Shown in pieces: positions 21,539 through 33,148 of a stretch of DNA of 64,000 bases; position 1 is the first letter of the stretch; each line of letters opens with the position of its first letter. The stretch covers positions 1 to 64,000 of the forward strand of contig WOFQ01000082.1 in NCBI GenBank assembly GCA_012184525.1, read 5' to 3'. Both the position numbers and the translations under genes were made by a program. Source of the stretch: Xenoacremonium recifei (lineage: Eukaryota > Ascomycota > Sordariomycetes > Hypocreales > Nectriaceae). The notes beneath the pieces are model-generated. The model was not told where the DNA came from, ran no database searches, and saw only the letters and a list, made by a program, of their open reading frames with translations.

Positions 21539-23121
21539 TTATTGCCAACCCCATGCCCGCTTCAAACTGATCTGCGCACTGGCGGTGGGCCAGAAATGAT
21601 CCCTCTCGGTCAACACAAGAAGATCGAGTAGCGCGACGCGCTCCTCGTCTCGACTAAACCTATCCCCGCACAAGGCAATGCCAAGGGAGGCTGTAAAGGT
21701 TGCAGGAATCGTCCCTCTGTTCGATAGCGCGATGCCACAAAGCTGCCGAATTTCTTCTTGAACTATTCCCTCCTGCCTCTGCTGCGCAAGCATGCGTGCC
21801 ACTCCCAGCTTAGGAAGGGTCGGGTCGTAACATTGCAGCAGAGCCCTTGCAAGAGCCGCATGAGCTACACCAATGACTATGTCCGTGCATTTATCGTTAG
21901 CCTCTTCAAACAATCCTGCAAGTATCGACTAGAAGTTTGGGTTGGGACTAACCAACGGCATCATTCATGTATGTGATTTCAGGAAATTGGTTACCACAGC
22001 TAGAATCAGCTGGTGCATAGGCGACAGGGAGAAAGGATGCTGGCCGGCTCCGCAGCCAGCCTTCGTCGTAGTCCCGTAGAGCCTGGTAATCGGTGGATGA
22101 TTGGTTACCATCTCCAAAACAGAATTCTAGAACTTTCGCGCTGTGGACAATTATCCTATTTGCCCAGAGGCCATCACTCCCTTCCGTGAAGGACTGGTCA
22201 ATGAACCCATGGTTAAGCGAGATTTTGACGGATCGCTGACTGGCGGAAGCCATTGTCACCTCTTGGCGTAGGCCAATCCAGAACGCCGCTTTTCTCAGCT
22301 CACTAGCCACCGAAGATGAGTCCACTGCATTCATAAAGACTTGGATCCCCAGTAGGTGGCTCTCGTGATCCGTACCGAGTAGCGGGACTGACATAAACCA
22401 AAAGGTCAGCAACGGGCTCATACGACAGTCGTGTGATTGGTCAGCTAGGGCTGTTGAGCTCACCATCCAGTTCTTCCAATGTTCGCAAGAGGATCGTGGC
22501 TGCAAGTAGGTCATCGTTTTGGAGAGCGGATGAGTTGCTGGACACACTTGAGAGCTGTCTTAGGCAATTTTGGTGGTACCGTGTCGACGCATACTCGTCG
22601 AAGTCTTGATGCATGCTTAGGTGACGACTGGAAAGGGCGAATATGGCGTTCAATAGTGTCGGGCTCCTCATTGCCCTCCTTGGGACTTCTAGCGCAAAAT
22701 GCCGTGAGGCATCGCAAAGGTCAAACTATTTGTTAAGTAATGCTTACTTCGAGACGTCATTCCCACGTACCCATGTGCACATATACTCCAAATAATACTT
22801 GAACAACCTGACTTCTTGGTTATTTCGAAGAGGGAAGCAGTGTCCATCATATAGACCTGATTCTCGATAGAGACCAAGGGTCGAGTCTGGGGGAAGGTCA
22901 GAGAAGTGCCTCGGCTCTAAGCGTAAAGCATTTCTTTCAGGGACTTCGTCCCGGAATTGACGAAACGCCAATTTTTCGGCAGAAGGTTGTCGAGCAGACC
23001 CATCAGAAGTAGCATCCCGTTTCAGTGCCCATTGTGGAGGCTCGATCGGCCATCCTCTCCCGATCGCCCCTTGTTGAGAAATGATAGAGCTGCTATCAGG
23101 TCCATTGTAAAGTGCATGCAA
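21539..23121 (-). CDS. fungal transcription factor, C-terminal regulatory part (zinc cluster damaged or missing)
   Basis: Four exons on the minus strand (23121-22771, 22725-22464, 22387-21953, 21915-21539) join in frame to 474 residues. The joined product reads as the standard fungal-specific regulatory domain: FDLCDASRHFALEVP, SPTLLNAIFALSSRHLS, LLAATILLRTLEELD, AAFWIGLRQEV, and near the end CGIALSNRG and an AWGW-type terminus. Introns are 45, 76 and 37 nt; the last is very short and its boundaries are least certain. The DNA-binding half should lie upstream, but only the second half of a Zn2Cys6 motif is visible (23357-23404, PSCDKC...C) and the sequence between carries stops. It may be a truncated regulator, a pseudogene, or a gene whose 5' exons I could not resolve. 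Confidence 0.6.
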
Positions 23122-24201
23122 ATCCGCTGTTTCATCAACGAAAGAAACTGTTTGACGGTCAGCATTTCACTGGCGTCGACATTGTAGCCGAGCCGCGGGG
23201 TTTAAACGCACTTGGACCCAGGATATCAATCCAGCTTTTGTGGCGAGAGAAGTCGTATCTATGTCAACACGGTCATCGCGAAGTTCGTGGTCGAGACAAT
23301 GACGATGCGTAAATCACCTACTCGTTTGAGTGATTCCTGAATCGGGTGCTCCGCCTGAGAATACAACGTTCTCCAAGAGTAAGGCATTTATCACAAGATG
23401 GCTCCGCCTTGTTATTTCGGACGTCTTCCATGCGCTGAGGCCAACTGCATTTTGAGTGCCTCTTCCGACAGTTCTAGTTGTTGTCAGCTTGTCCTAATAG
23501 GTCCGTAACAACTAGGCAACAGAATTCAGGGTGAGGCGCCGGCGAGAAGGCCTCACTCGGAGAGAAGTCCACAACTTACCAAACATGTAACATGAGAGAC
23601 ATTCGCTTTTTCTGGAGCCATGTGGTGCCGTCTCCATCACAGTCTCCTCAGAACTTGATAACGGCGTCAGAAAACAGAGCGGGATCACTTCCACAGTAAG
23701 TCGATTCGCCATTTTTTTTGGCGGGGGAGAGCACGGCATTTATGAAGCACCGGAGGAATTTTCCCCTCGCGGCCAAGAGTGGGAATCGGTCGCGTCATTG
23801 GTCTCATCCCTTGCAGCGTGATCGGGGTAAAGGCCGAAGGGCTTCTCCTCCTGCTGACTCGGGGTAAGTCCCGCACGCGTTACCTTTTGGGGTTACATGT
23901 TATGGCGACTCGTTCCCCCACGGGGCCCCGTGCTGATATTTGAAGACGAAACGAATTGGATGCCCTCCGATTGGCCCTCTAGACGTGGTTCAGACTTCGT
24001 TTTTGCCTTGGTTGACTCAAGTCTAGCAAACAGTAGAAACTACAAATATCGGCCATTGCCCGGACGGGCCTCATTCTTGCTTTTTCGACTACATCGAGTC
24101 TCCTACACTTGATGCACCTAGTCAGAAGCCCTTGTTGGATCGTCTCTCTATACCCTTAAACAATCCTCTGTTCCTCGCGACTCCGTCTCGCCCCGTTCGC
24201 C
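23122..24201. other. remnant zinc-cluster half and promoter region
   Basis: On the minus strand, 23357-23404 encodes EPSCDKCLTLGERCIL, the second half of a Zn2Cys6 cluster. A stretch near 23240 encodes IRLLSPQKLD followed by a TGA where family members usually have Trp. The rest, toward 24201, is the upstream region of the sugar transporter. Confidence 0.35.
23721..23921. promoter_or_regulatory. CreA-type boxes upstream of the sugar transporter
   Basis: GCGGGG at 23721-23726 and CCCCAC (GTGGGG on the other strand) at 23916-23921 fit SYGGRG, the site of the carbon-catabolite repressor CreA/Cre1. They lie ~480 and ~285 bases before the ATG at 24202. Function is inferred. Confidence 0.3.
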
Positions 24202-26238
24202 ATGGAGCACATAAACACGGCCAAACTTGATGCAGAACACGATGAGATCGCTCAGAATCCCGACTGGCAGGTTGAGCCTTATGGTCCGTCCGGTACGTAA
24301 AACGTTCGCACAAGGTCAACATGGCCTCGCTGACTCGCCAGGATTCGTTGGGATCTTTAGCTCTCGATATGTTGCTTTCTGCGCTTCCTTCAGCGCAATT
24401 GGTGGTCTCCTTTTCGGTTATGAGTAAGTGATCCTCTAGTGTCGAACCATTACTGGGTTTCGCCTCGAGAAATTCACAGCGACTAACTCCTGCTAAAGCC
24501 AAGGTGTCATCTCCGTCACTCTGGTCATGGACCATTTCCTGGATCACTTCCCAGAGGTGTCAAGTCATGCTTCGGGTGCTGGGTTTTATAAGGGTCTTAT
24601 GACCGCCATGATTACCTTAGGAGCTTTCATTGGTACGGCCGCAACGCATGTATCAATGTCTGCGATGGTTAACAGGAGGCAGGTGCTTTGAACCAAGGTT
24701 GGATCGCCGACAAGTATTCACGAAAACGTTCCATCATGATTGCCGTGGTCATTTTCAGCATTGGCTCAGCTCTCCAAACTGGATCTGTCAACTATACCAT
24801 GCTAGTGATTGCTCGTCTCGTTGGTGGCATTGGAATCGGAATGTAAGGCTCCTCAATTAGAATATATTCGTTTGGGGATAGTCCTAACTTAGAGAACAGG
24901 CTGAGCATGGTTGTACCTCTTTATATTTCGGAGATATCGCCGCCTGAAATCCGTGGCACGCTTCTAGTTTTTGAGGAACTCAGCATCGTTATCGGCATTG
25001 TGATTTCTTTTTGGATCACTTTCGGAACACGATATATCGATTCGCACTGGTCTTGGCAACTACCGTTCCTCCTTCAGATAATTCCCGGTCTTATGCTGGG
25101 CTTTGGTGCCATTATGTTGCCGTTCTCTCCACGATGGTTGGCTGCTAAGGGTCGTGATGAAGAGGCCTTGATCAATTTGTCCAAGATTCGACAACTTCCC
25201 CCGACCGACGATCGAGTTCAGCGAGAATGGATCGAGATCTTAGCCGAGTCTCGTTTTCAGAAGAGCGTCACTGCCCAACGCCATCCTGAACTCATTCGTG
25301 GCGGCTCTTGGAATAACGTCAAACTAGAGATCGCATCCTGGGTTGACTGCTTGAGGCCTGGATGCTGGCGACGGACTCATGTCGGTGCAGGCCTGATGTT
25401 CTTCCAACAGGTTAGAAACCTCCGCTTGCAAATAAGGCCATGCCTTTTGTCTAATTCCCGTCATAGTTCACTGGTATCAATGCTTTGATCTACTACTCTC
25501 CAACACTTTTCGAGTAAGCTCGATTGCTGAATGATCATTTTATGCCCTTACTTACCCTAATTAGGACTATGGGCTTGAATTCCAACATGCAATTAATCAT
25601 GTCCGGTGTCCTGAACGTTACTCAACTCGTCGGAGTCATTTCGAGTCTTTCTACGCTCGATCGGTTCGGACGACGCAAGATCCTCATTATTGGTAGCATC
25701 GCTATGTTTGTCGCACACACTATCATCGCAGTCCTGGTTGGGAAGTACTCGCATGACTGGCCTGCTCATACCGATGCAGGCTGGTGCAGCGTTGCGTTCT
25801 TGTTCATGTACATGCTTGCTTTTGGTGCTAGCTGGGGACCCGTCCCTTGGGCTATGCCCGCCGAGGTTTTCTCCAGCTCCCTTCGTGCTAAAGGTGTTGC
25901 TATCTCCACATGCTCTAACTGGATCAACAACTTCATTATTGTAAGCTCATAAATCTGCTTGATAGGGTAAAGATTGGCCCAACTGATAATTCATCCAGGG
26001 ATTGATCACTCCCCCCCTCGTTCAGAACACGGGTTTTGGTGCCTACGTCTTCTTTGCCGTGTTCTGTCTTCTATCGGCCTTCTGGACCTTTTATGTGGTA
26101 CCTGAGACAAATGGCAAATCTCTTGAGGATATGGATGCTGTATTCAAGGACTATGGCGGATCTGATGATATGGCCACGAAGAACCGTCTGTTTGTCGAGG
26201 TGATGAGAGAGAAGCGAGGTACAGAGGTTGTCGCCTAG
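24202..26238 (+). CDS. MFS sugar transporter (SP family)
   Basis: Eight exons (24202-24292, 24342-24423, 24499-24632, 24683-24842, 24900-25410, 25467-25513, 25565-25940, 25999-26238) keep frame throughout and encode 546 residues. Sugar-porter signatures are present: GYDQGVISV in helix 1, DKYSRKR between helices 2 and 3, ARLVGGIGIGM with the EISPPEIRG loop, SPRWLAAKGR, the helix-7 FFQQFTGINALIYYSPTLFE, DRFGRRK, and the terminal VPETNGKSLEDMD. It is a plasma-membrane proton-coupled monosaccharide or related importer with 12 helices; the exact substrate is not readable. It is followed 715 bases later by a Zn2Cys6 activator and a GH32 enzyme, consistent with uptake of sugars released from sucrose or fructans. 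Confidence 0.9.
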
Positions 26239-26953
26239 AGTTCTCACTTCCTGGCTAGTGATCCTTAAGCTTAGAAAATCACGATCTCTTCCATTCTTCC
26301 TTTTTTGTAAATGACGAATGGTTACCTGTATATCCTTCTTACCGTTGCTGACGTGTCATCTTCAACGAAAGAACTACTCACCGGTTCACAGTTCCGCTGT
26401 TCATTCTTCGCAAGGTACACTTATGGCATCCTTGGCGAATAAACTCGACAAGTTGAGAGATCAAGGCTCGGAACAATTCTATATACTTGATGGTTTTGGA
26501 AACATATCAACATATTATTACCGAGTAGCTGTAATATTACGGGAGATGATTCATGGATGCAAGCCCATTCTTACCAGCGAAACCCTCGGTCAGTACCTAA
26601 AGGAAACAGTGCCGTTATCTCTAGAGTTAAATTACTAATTTTTTTTTTAAAATCGTAACGTTCTCTAAATCAGGCACATTAATGTGTTTTTTAAAAGCTT
26701 TATTTACGGCTACAGTAGTGTAGGGTATGTTGCGATGAGGAGAACATCCTTCGGTCGTAATTGGATGCTTTAAGAGAGTTAGTGGATCTCAATGTCACGT
26801 GCTTTGATGTCTCTAATGTGCGGCACAGCCTCTCATGACGGTTCAGCTCCGAAATACGTAAACCGTAAATTCCTTCATTCCATCACCAACTAGGCATATT
26901 TGCATTAGACGTCTCATAGAGTCTCTCTTAATACTTGGAACCTTCTCGGCCCC
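26239..26953. other. intergenic region upstream of the Zn2Cys6 activator
   Basis: Contains a T-run at 26640-26648 and one unrecognised frame (26318-26638). No gene is supported. Confidence 0.35.
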
Positions 26954-28486
26954 ATGAATCCGTCCCAGAGAGTGTCCAGGGCTTGCGACAGCTGCCGCAT
27001 ACGAAAGGTCAAATGTGACACTTCAGACCCATGTTCGCAATGCGTCCACTTCAACCTGCCCTGCATTTTCTCGCCTTCTGCGGGCAGGAGGAAGAATCCT
27101 GTTCGAGGGAGACTGGTTGCAATGGCACGCGGTGACAGTGGCGAGTGGGCCAATGATAGGGGACATCTCGTCTCGACCCCGTCCGATAGTACTCTTCCCA
27201 CTGGTACTAGCCCCGGCTCGCCGTCAAAATCATCGATCACATCTACCACATACGATCGCGAGTTCTTCATCAGTCTATTGCCCCAGTTTGAGCAGATTGT
27301 GTATCCTGTCAACCCGGTCGTTTCGCCTCAGGATATACATGCCGCCATCAACAACGTCGAGAACAATCTAGAGGACCGCGCCTTGGTTTATGCGTTTGCA
27401 GCAGTTACGATCTTCTTAAATGAGCGCTCCGACGACATCAGTGGACTCGATATGGCTAGGATGGACGAGCTCATGCAACAGAGCCTAGAAGCGCACAACC
27501 GCGCAGATCTGCAAGTCGGGCCCGATGGGCACATGATCGAAGAGCCGCGCATATCCATCAAGCGCGTAATGACGTGCATCTTCCTGGAAATATCCATGAT
27601 GGCTTTCAAGCGGTTTAGTCGCAGCTTCGTTCTGTTGCGCGAGGCCATCACCATGATTGACATCCTCCAAGTCGACAAAAACGCCGGGTCGGGCCCAGAA
27701 GCCGCCAGCTACCAACGCCTATATTGGGAGGCATACATACATGAACGATTTCTAACAATTGCATCGGGGTACCCTAGCGTGATGCAACCTCTCCAATCAG
27801 GGTTTCCTACCTCGGATCCATCCCTGCCGCCGTACATCGAGCTGGGCTTCAATCGCCTTATTGCTCTATTTCTCATAATGGATGAACCGTTCTTAGCCTA
27901 CTGGCAGCGCCCTCAGCAACAATCGGAAAAGATCACACCGGAATGGATCGAAACCAAGCAAACACAGCTTGATGAAGACGAGGCAGCTGCTACGGAAGCC
28001 GACAATGAGCTGCAAAATAATAGGCGTGGAGCTCTAACCGAGCTTCAACATGCAGATCTTTTCATTACTAGGTTATGGCTAAGGATCCTGGTCTGGCAGC
28101 TCGCCTTGTCTCGGGGACTTCTTCGATCATCGCCACCCGAGAACGTGCATGAGGGTCTATCTCTCAATTTTCCTGCAAAACGTCTCGCAACTCAGCTACG
28201 TGGCCTTGTCTGCCGCCTGAGCAGCCTTGCCAGCATCGGCACCCAAGGTAGCGGCATCGTACAGAAACTCTTCGAAATTACAAGCACTATTGCAGACGTC
28301 CTAGCTCTACCGCTGGGCCTTGACCGGGCGGATGAACAGACTAGCGCTCATGTCGAAGATTTTATTTTTCTCGTTAAGTTTATTTTTCAGTTTGAGCGTA
28401 TACGAGAACAGCAAAAGGCGTATTTACGAGACAAGATTGACATCTTGCGTCAACTCTATCCTGAGGTGAACAACACGGATTTATAA
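26954..28486 (+). CDS. Zn2Cys6 transcription factor, MalR/sugar-regulator-like
   Basis: Intronless 510-residue protein. The binuclear zinc cluster is at residues 11-37 (Cys11, 14, 21, 27, 30, 37; ACDSCRIRKVKC then DPCSQC). The spacing and the HFNLPC segment resemble maltose/sucrose activators of yeasts and aspergilli. A helical regulatory region follows (~95-480). It lies tail-to-tail with the GH32 gene (90 bases between stops) and downstream of a sugar transporter. I infer it is the pathway-specific activator of the neighbouring fructosidase, alpha-glucoside permease and transporter genes. This is an inference from synteny; the DNA target is not known. Nuclear. Confidence 0.88.
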   Translation: MNPSQRVSRACDSCRIRKVKCDTSDPCSQCVHFNLPCIFSPSAGRRKNPVRGRLVAMARGDSGEWANDRGHLVSTPSDSTLPTGTSPGSPSKSSITSTTYDREFFISLLPQFEQIVYPVNPVVSPQDIHAAINNVENNLEDRALVYAFAAVTIFLNERSDDISGLDMARMDELMQQSLEAHNRADLQVGPDGHMIEEPRISIKRVMTCIFLEISMMAFKRFSRSFVLLREAITMIDILQVDKNAGSGPEAASYQRLYWEAYIHERFLTIASGYPSVMQPLQSGFPTSDPSLPPYIELGFNRLIALFLIMDEPFLAYWQRPQQQSEKITPEWIETKQTQLDEDEAAATEADNELQNNRRGALTELQHADLFITRLWLRILVWQLALSRGLLRSSPPENVHEGLSLNFPAKRLATQLRGLVCRLSSLASIGTQGSGIVQKLFEITSTIADVLALPLGLDRADEQTSAHVEDFIFLVKFIFQFERIREQQKAYLRDKIDILRQLYPEVNNTDL

Positions 28487-28575
28487 TGCATACGCGGGTC
28501 GTTGAAGTAATTAAATTCAATCCAATCTTAATCTTATGTGTATATTTGTCTATGAATCTATATGATATACGTGTC

Positions 28576-30409
28576 TCAAATTCTGGATCGTTCTCGCGTC
28601 CCATTGACATCGTGTAGTTCCTCCCAAAGCTCTATGCTCTCAAATCGATTCGTGCTAGTACAATCGTCTTCAACGAAACAGCTTATACCTAGGCACGTTC
28701 TTGTATCTGTATAAACTGTGCATGAGAGAGCAAACCGGTCATTTGCAAACACTTCAAGGACGTCCCCATCACTGAAGATGCGTATGTGGAGATCCTCTAT
28801 GATTTCTGAGCAGTCGAGGCTGGAAACGAATAGAGTGAACGGCCCTGAGAGTGCTTCCTTCTGAATATCGGCCTCGTTGTTTGACAGGGTCCTGTCAACG
28901 ACAATCATCTCATCTTGCACAGAAAAGTACACACTAGTACGATTCGTTAGCCCTTCATCATGCCGCAAGTGAAAGCCAACTCGCTGAACACTCGGGCTTA
29001 TTTTAATGACAGATTCGAGCTCCCAGTTTGTTGACTTGGTTGTAGCTAAGAGCAAGGGCTTGTCGTCTTTCAGCATCAATGACTGCCAACTTAATGATGT
29101 TTTGGGTCGCAAAGAAGTGAGGTTCGGTGATGGTCGAATTCCGAGCGTATGAATTGTTCCTCCCTTCCTGTCTTCGACTTCGCTGTCAAGCAGTCTGATT
29201 GCGGGTATCTTATCCAAGCGGGTTTTTAAAGCTCGAAGTATGTTGGTCAATCGCAGGAGGAAGAGTTCTCGAGGTAGGGATAGATATCCCGTCCAGCCCT
29301 TTCTTTCTCGTCGAGCCAGCGTCAATTCTTCCTCTTTAATCCACCCCCATAAAATTCGAGCTCCGGTCTCCGGGTGTTGATAGGAATTGGGCGCATAAAG
29401 GGTGCCGTGATCCAGAATCCCACCGAAGTCGTACGCGAGGACCACTTGACCGTTGATGTTCCTAAAACTTCCGCTCATCCACAGCATCCACGTTACAGAC
29501 TGGGCTGAGCTCTGATGTATTTGGTCCCGAGCCCCTCGCTTTTGACCACCCTCAGTACCCATTGTGAGGATGTTGTACTGATGGCCACCATCACCAAAGG
29601 TCATAAAGTTAGCGCATTCCCAATTTACGCCGAAATCACCGTCCCAGTGACTGGGGCGGCGAAAGCCAACTGGCATATTGACCAAAGGTCCTATGTATGT
29701 CCAGGTCGAAAGATTCTTAGGCGGAACAGAATAGAGGAAGGCATTGGGGCCTTCATCAGCAACACCTCCTGAGACAATTCCGTATAGCATTTCTTCTTTT
29801 TCTCCGAGGATCTGGCTCAATACTGGCCACTCTGCTAGATACGGGTCTCTGAAGCCGGTGACCTTCAGATGCTCCGGTTCGCCTTTGAGTATCGGATTCA
29901 AAGCACTTCTGTGCCACGTATGACCGGCATCTTCAGATATCGCCAGGGCAAGACCAGCGGAGTTTCGAGGGTATGGTACCGACCAGTGAATGGGCAGGTT
30001 ATTGACAGATGAGTAAATGATTGTAAGCTGGCCTTTCTCTCCTCGAGGGCCCGTCGGGTACATGCACCCCGTGAAGATTCCCTTGTCGTCATAAGGCTTT
30101 GTAGGCTCTAGGACTGGCTTGGTACCATCGTGATCCCAATGAAGGCCATCGGGGCTGATAAAATGACCCCAGCAGATATCGCCCCAGTCACACGATTTGG
30201 GGTTCCCTGCACAGCCGTTAGCCTGAGCAATTGGGGTTGATGGATCCGAATAGACAGCTCTGACATTGATAGAAGAGGTGATATTCTCGAGTGGCGGGAT
30301 TGAAGCCCGGGGCACAAGGATCGTTCAGCCAACCTTTCAGCGCTTTAAGGTGATAGCTCGGGGGAGGATGCCACTGAAGTTGAGGTCTCGTCGGACCATC
30401 AATGGACAT
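28576..30409 (-). CDS. GH32 beta-fructofuranosidase (invertase/inulinase-type), probably intracellular
   Basis: Two exons (30409-30265 and 30206-28576) encode 591 residues. Removing the 58-nt intron (30207-30264; GTCAGA donor, CTAAC branch, CAG acceptor) joins EYHLFYQ to WNPKSCDWGD and restores the family block exactly. The GH32 catalytic triad is visible: nucleophile Asp30 in WLNDPCAPGF, the transition-state stabiliser in GFRDPYLAEW, and the acid/base Glu in VNWECANF. A C-terminal beta-sandwich follows, with FANDRFALSCTVYTDTR. The enzyme hydrolyses terminal beta-D-fructosides of sucrose or fructans. There is no signal peptide, so it probably acts inside the cell on imported sugar, which fits the alpha-glucoside permease next door. 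Invertase, inulinase and fructosyltransferase activities cannot be separated from sequence alone. Confidence 0.9.
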
Positions 30410-31326
30410 GTTTTGGTGAATAAGGAGCTATCTTCTATTCAGAAAGGAGTATAGCCCCTAGATCATATGTCGAGATCGGTCGCAGGATCTAGAACGCAAG
30501 AGTTCTGAGTTTCGAGACAACAGCCACGCTGGGCCACAGCGTTATACATATAGCCTGCTTCTCCATAAAGGATCGGTGTGTCACTTCCTCATGAGGACGA
30601 ATTCCGGGACAACCCAGTCTCTGACGATGAGCTGGTCGCTGTTAATCACCGCTTTAACGGGCGTTTGCACGAATCAGGCCGCGGTCTATGGCCTGTTTGA
30701 CCGCGATAGCTCCACGAGCATGTACCGGTACTTCACAGCTATTTCTTCGGGCTGCTCTAGTCCGTGGGTTCAAGTGAGGGGTAATCGTGGAATACTTTTC
30801 CGTCATCGGATGGAGGTAAACTCCACTATCCCTTACGACTGAGCCCGCGCTATCGTTGATTAGCTCTGTTCCGTTCTTGGTAGCCAACAAATGTTGCAAA
30901 TCAAGTTCCGTAAGCTATTTACCATCCCTCTCTATGGAGAGCATATGACCCGAATGAAGAGGGGTGACCATCAGCCCAACCAGGTTTTCACACCCTCAGG
31001 CCTTTTAAAAAAATATTTTTCTTCTTCTTTTTTTTTTTTAGGTCATTTAATTATCTTCATAAAGAAAACTTGAAGAAAATTTAAAACTGGGTGTTTGTAG
31101 CATTGACTGTGCACAGCTACTGATGTGGACCGGTCAGGGCATGAAGACGGTTGTAAGTTTCGTAGCATGATTATAATAACGCCTTATTAAGATACTTTAG
31201 AAATATTAAATCCTGCGTACCCATCGACTGCGGAATTTTGGCAAGGAAGCCTGCAATGCTAAAACACTTCCCAGGAAGTTTGAACTGTCTCCATGTCTAC
31301 TTTACTTCACAGACCTGGGTATTTTG
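30410..31326. other. intergenic region between the GH32 start and the permease end
   Basis: Holds the GH32 promoter and the 3' side of the permease gene. A pyrimidine run lies at about 31018-31040. Short frames at 30576-30899 on both strands are not convincing. Confidence 0.35.
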
Positions 31327-33148
31327 TCAAACATCCTCATTCACTTGCAACTTTGCTGCATCAGTGGCCGCAAATTGGTCCACCTGCGCCTTTGCAAACT
31401 TGCGGGCACTGACACGTTTGTGAAAAAGGATGTCTAATTCGCCGTATGTTCGGCCCTTGGGCTCAGGTAGCCTGAAGTATGCCCAGACAAGGATAACCAA
31501 GCAGAAGCCAGCCCAAAACAAACCTGTCTTGGCTCCCCAGTTCCATGAGTTGACTCCTAGCATGCGTGGCATGAGACTATTGTTTAGGAAGCCAGCGATG
31601 TTAGAGATATTGCGAGCTAAGACGACAGTCTTGACTTTGAGTCGTGTGGAAGGCACCTCAGCAATAATTGCGTAGCAGAGCGGGCCAACCATGGCATCGT
31701 ATACAAGAGTGTATAGTAGAAGAAGAGTGCCGATCGCCCACGACGGACCGGAATTGTCTGGATCAGAAAAGCCTAGCCCACCAACAGTGATCAGGATCAA
31801 CAAAAGCAAGGATATGCCAGTCATATATATGGTCCGGCGACCGTATTTGCCCATGAGAACCCAGGAGATTAGAACTCCGATAATACCCATTGCGCTCTGG
31901 CCGATGTTCATATCGAAGGCATGCGCATCCGAAAGGCCAGCTCGCTCGTAAAACTGAACCGAGTATCCCATTAGAGATGTCCCGCACCAAGCCTGAGCCA
32001 AATAGGAAACGGCAGCAATCTCCGTGCGACGCAGGTCGATACCTCGAAAACACTGCCAATAACTCGTGCTACTCGAAATCTCTTTTTCCAAGTCATCGGT
32101 AGCCTTCATCAAGGCAACCGAGCCATCGGGGTCGAAATCAACACCCGACGCAGAGCGGGCTGTGAGGCTGAGGACTGCTTTCTTAGCATCATCTATTCGG
32201 CCTTTACGGACTAACCACCAGGGCGACTCCGGAGCAAAGAGTGTACCCAAGATGATTAAGGGTGGCCAAGCCCATTGGATGGCATATGGAATTCGCCATG
32301 ACATATCCCCCTCATGGGAGAGGAAGCCGCGGAGAACGCCGGCACTGATGAGCTGTCCAAACACCCAACACATATTGACATATCTAAGGGATGGACTCAG
32401 TAAACACCTCAATATTGAAAGAGAGCAAAGGAAAGATATCATACGTAGTTAAATATGGCCGCAGAATAACCGGAGACACATCAGAGGCATAGTTGATCGA
32501 TAAAGTCTGAAAGATGCCCCACGGCACTCCCAGGAGGGTATTCCCGGCCAGGATGGTCTCAATATTCTGGGCAAAGAATAGGATGAAGATCAAAGCGATC
32601 ATAAGAAGTTGGGAGGCTATCATAGTCTTCTTGAAACCGAAGTGGTCTGTCACATAACCATTGATGTAGAGCCCGACAATCTGTCCACACATGCCGCTGT
32701 TCTGGATGTACGTTTGCCAGTCGGCCGAGATGACCTTTCCTATGTCATTTGGGCCAGCTTCGTCACCGAATCTGTTCTGAAATCTGTCCATAGTTGTTCC
32801 CGTTAGCAGGCGGTGGTGAATGGTTGAAATTTTGAATGGCAATATCACCGTTGGCAAGACATACGCAGTATATCCGTAGAAACCACCAATTAGGGCCAAA
32901 TCGTAGCCTTCCATGATTATAGCGGTTGAAAACAACAAAGAAAAGGCGATAGCTTTGGGATACAGCATGATGGACTCCCGCCAGCCTAGATTATGCTCTC
33001 GCTCCGTAGCTAGCTTGGCTTGATGCAATTCGTCATCTTTGGCGTATTCCGAATATGCTGTGCTCATCTTCAACGCTTCGTCCGTTTTTTTAGATGGTGC
33101 AAACTGTACAGGCAGAGGGCCTCTGTAGCTAGTGCTGGTCGTATTCAT
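31327..33148 (-). CDS. MFS alpha-glucoside:H+ symporter (MAL permease type)
   Basis: Three exons (33148-32865, 32783-32445, 32383-31327) encode 559 residues. The ATG at 33148 is the first real start; the frame opens slightly earlier only with TTG. MAL-family markers are clear: MEGYDLALIGGFYGYTAFQNRFG across intron 1, ADWQT, the INGYVTDHFG loop, TTYVNMCWVFGQ across intron 2, PESPWWLVRKGR, GKYGRRT, GVNSWNWGAKTG and PEPKGRTYGELD. Such permeases import maltose, sucrose, trehalose or related alpha-glucosides. It is divergent from the beta-galactosidase gene and faces the GH32 gene from behind, so the likely cargo is sucrose or a related oligosaccharide cleaved inside the cell; the cargo is inferred. 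Confidence 0.9.
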
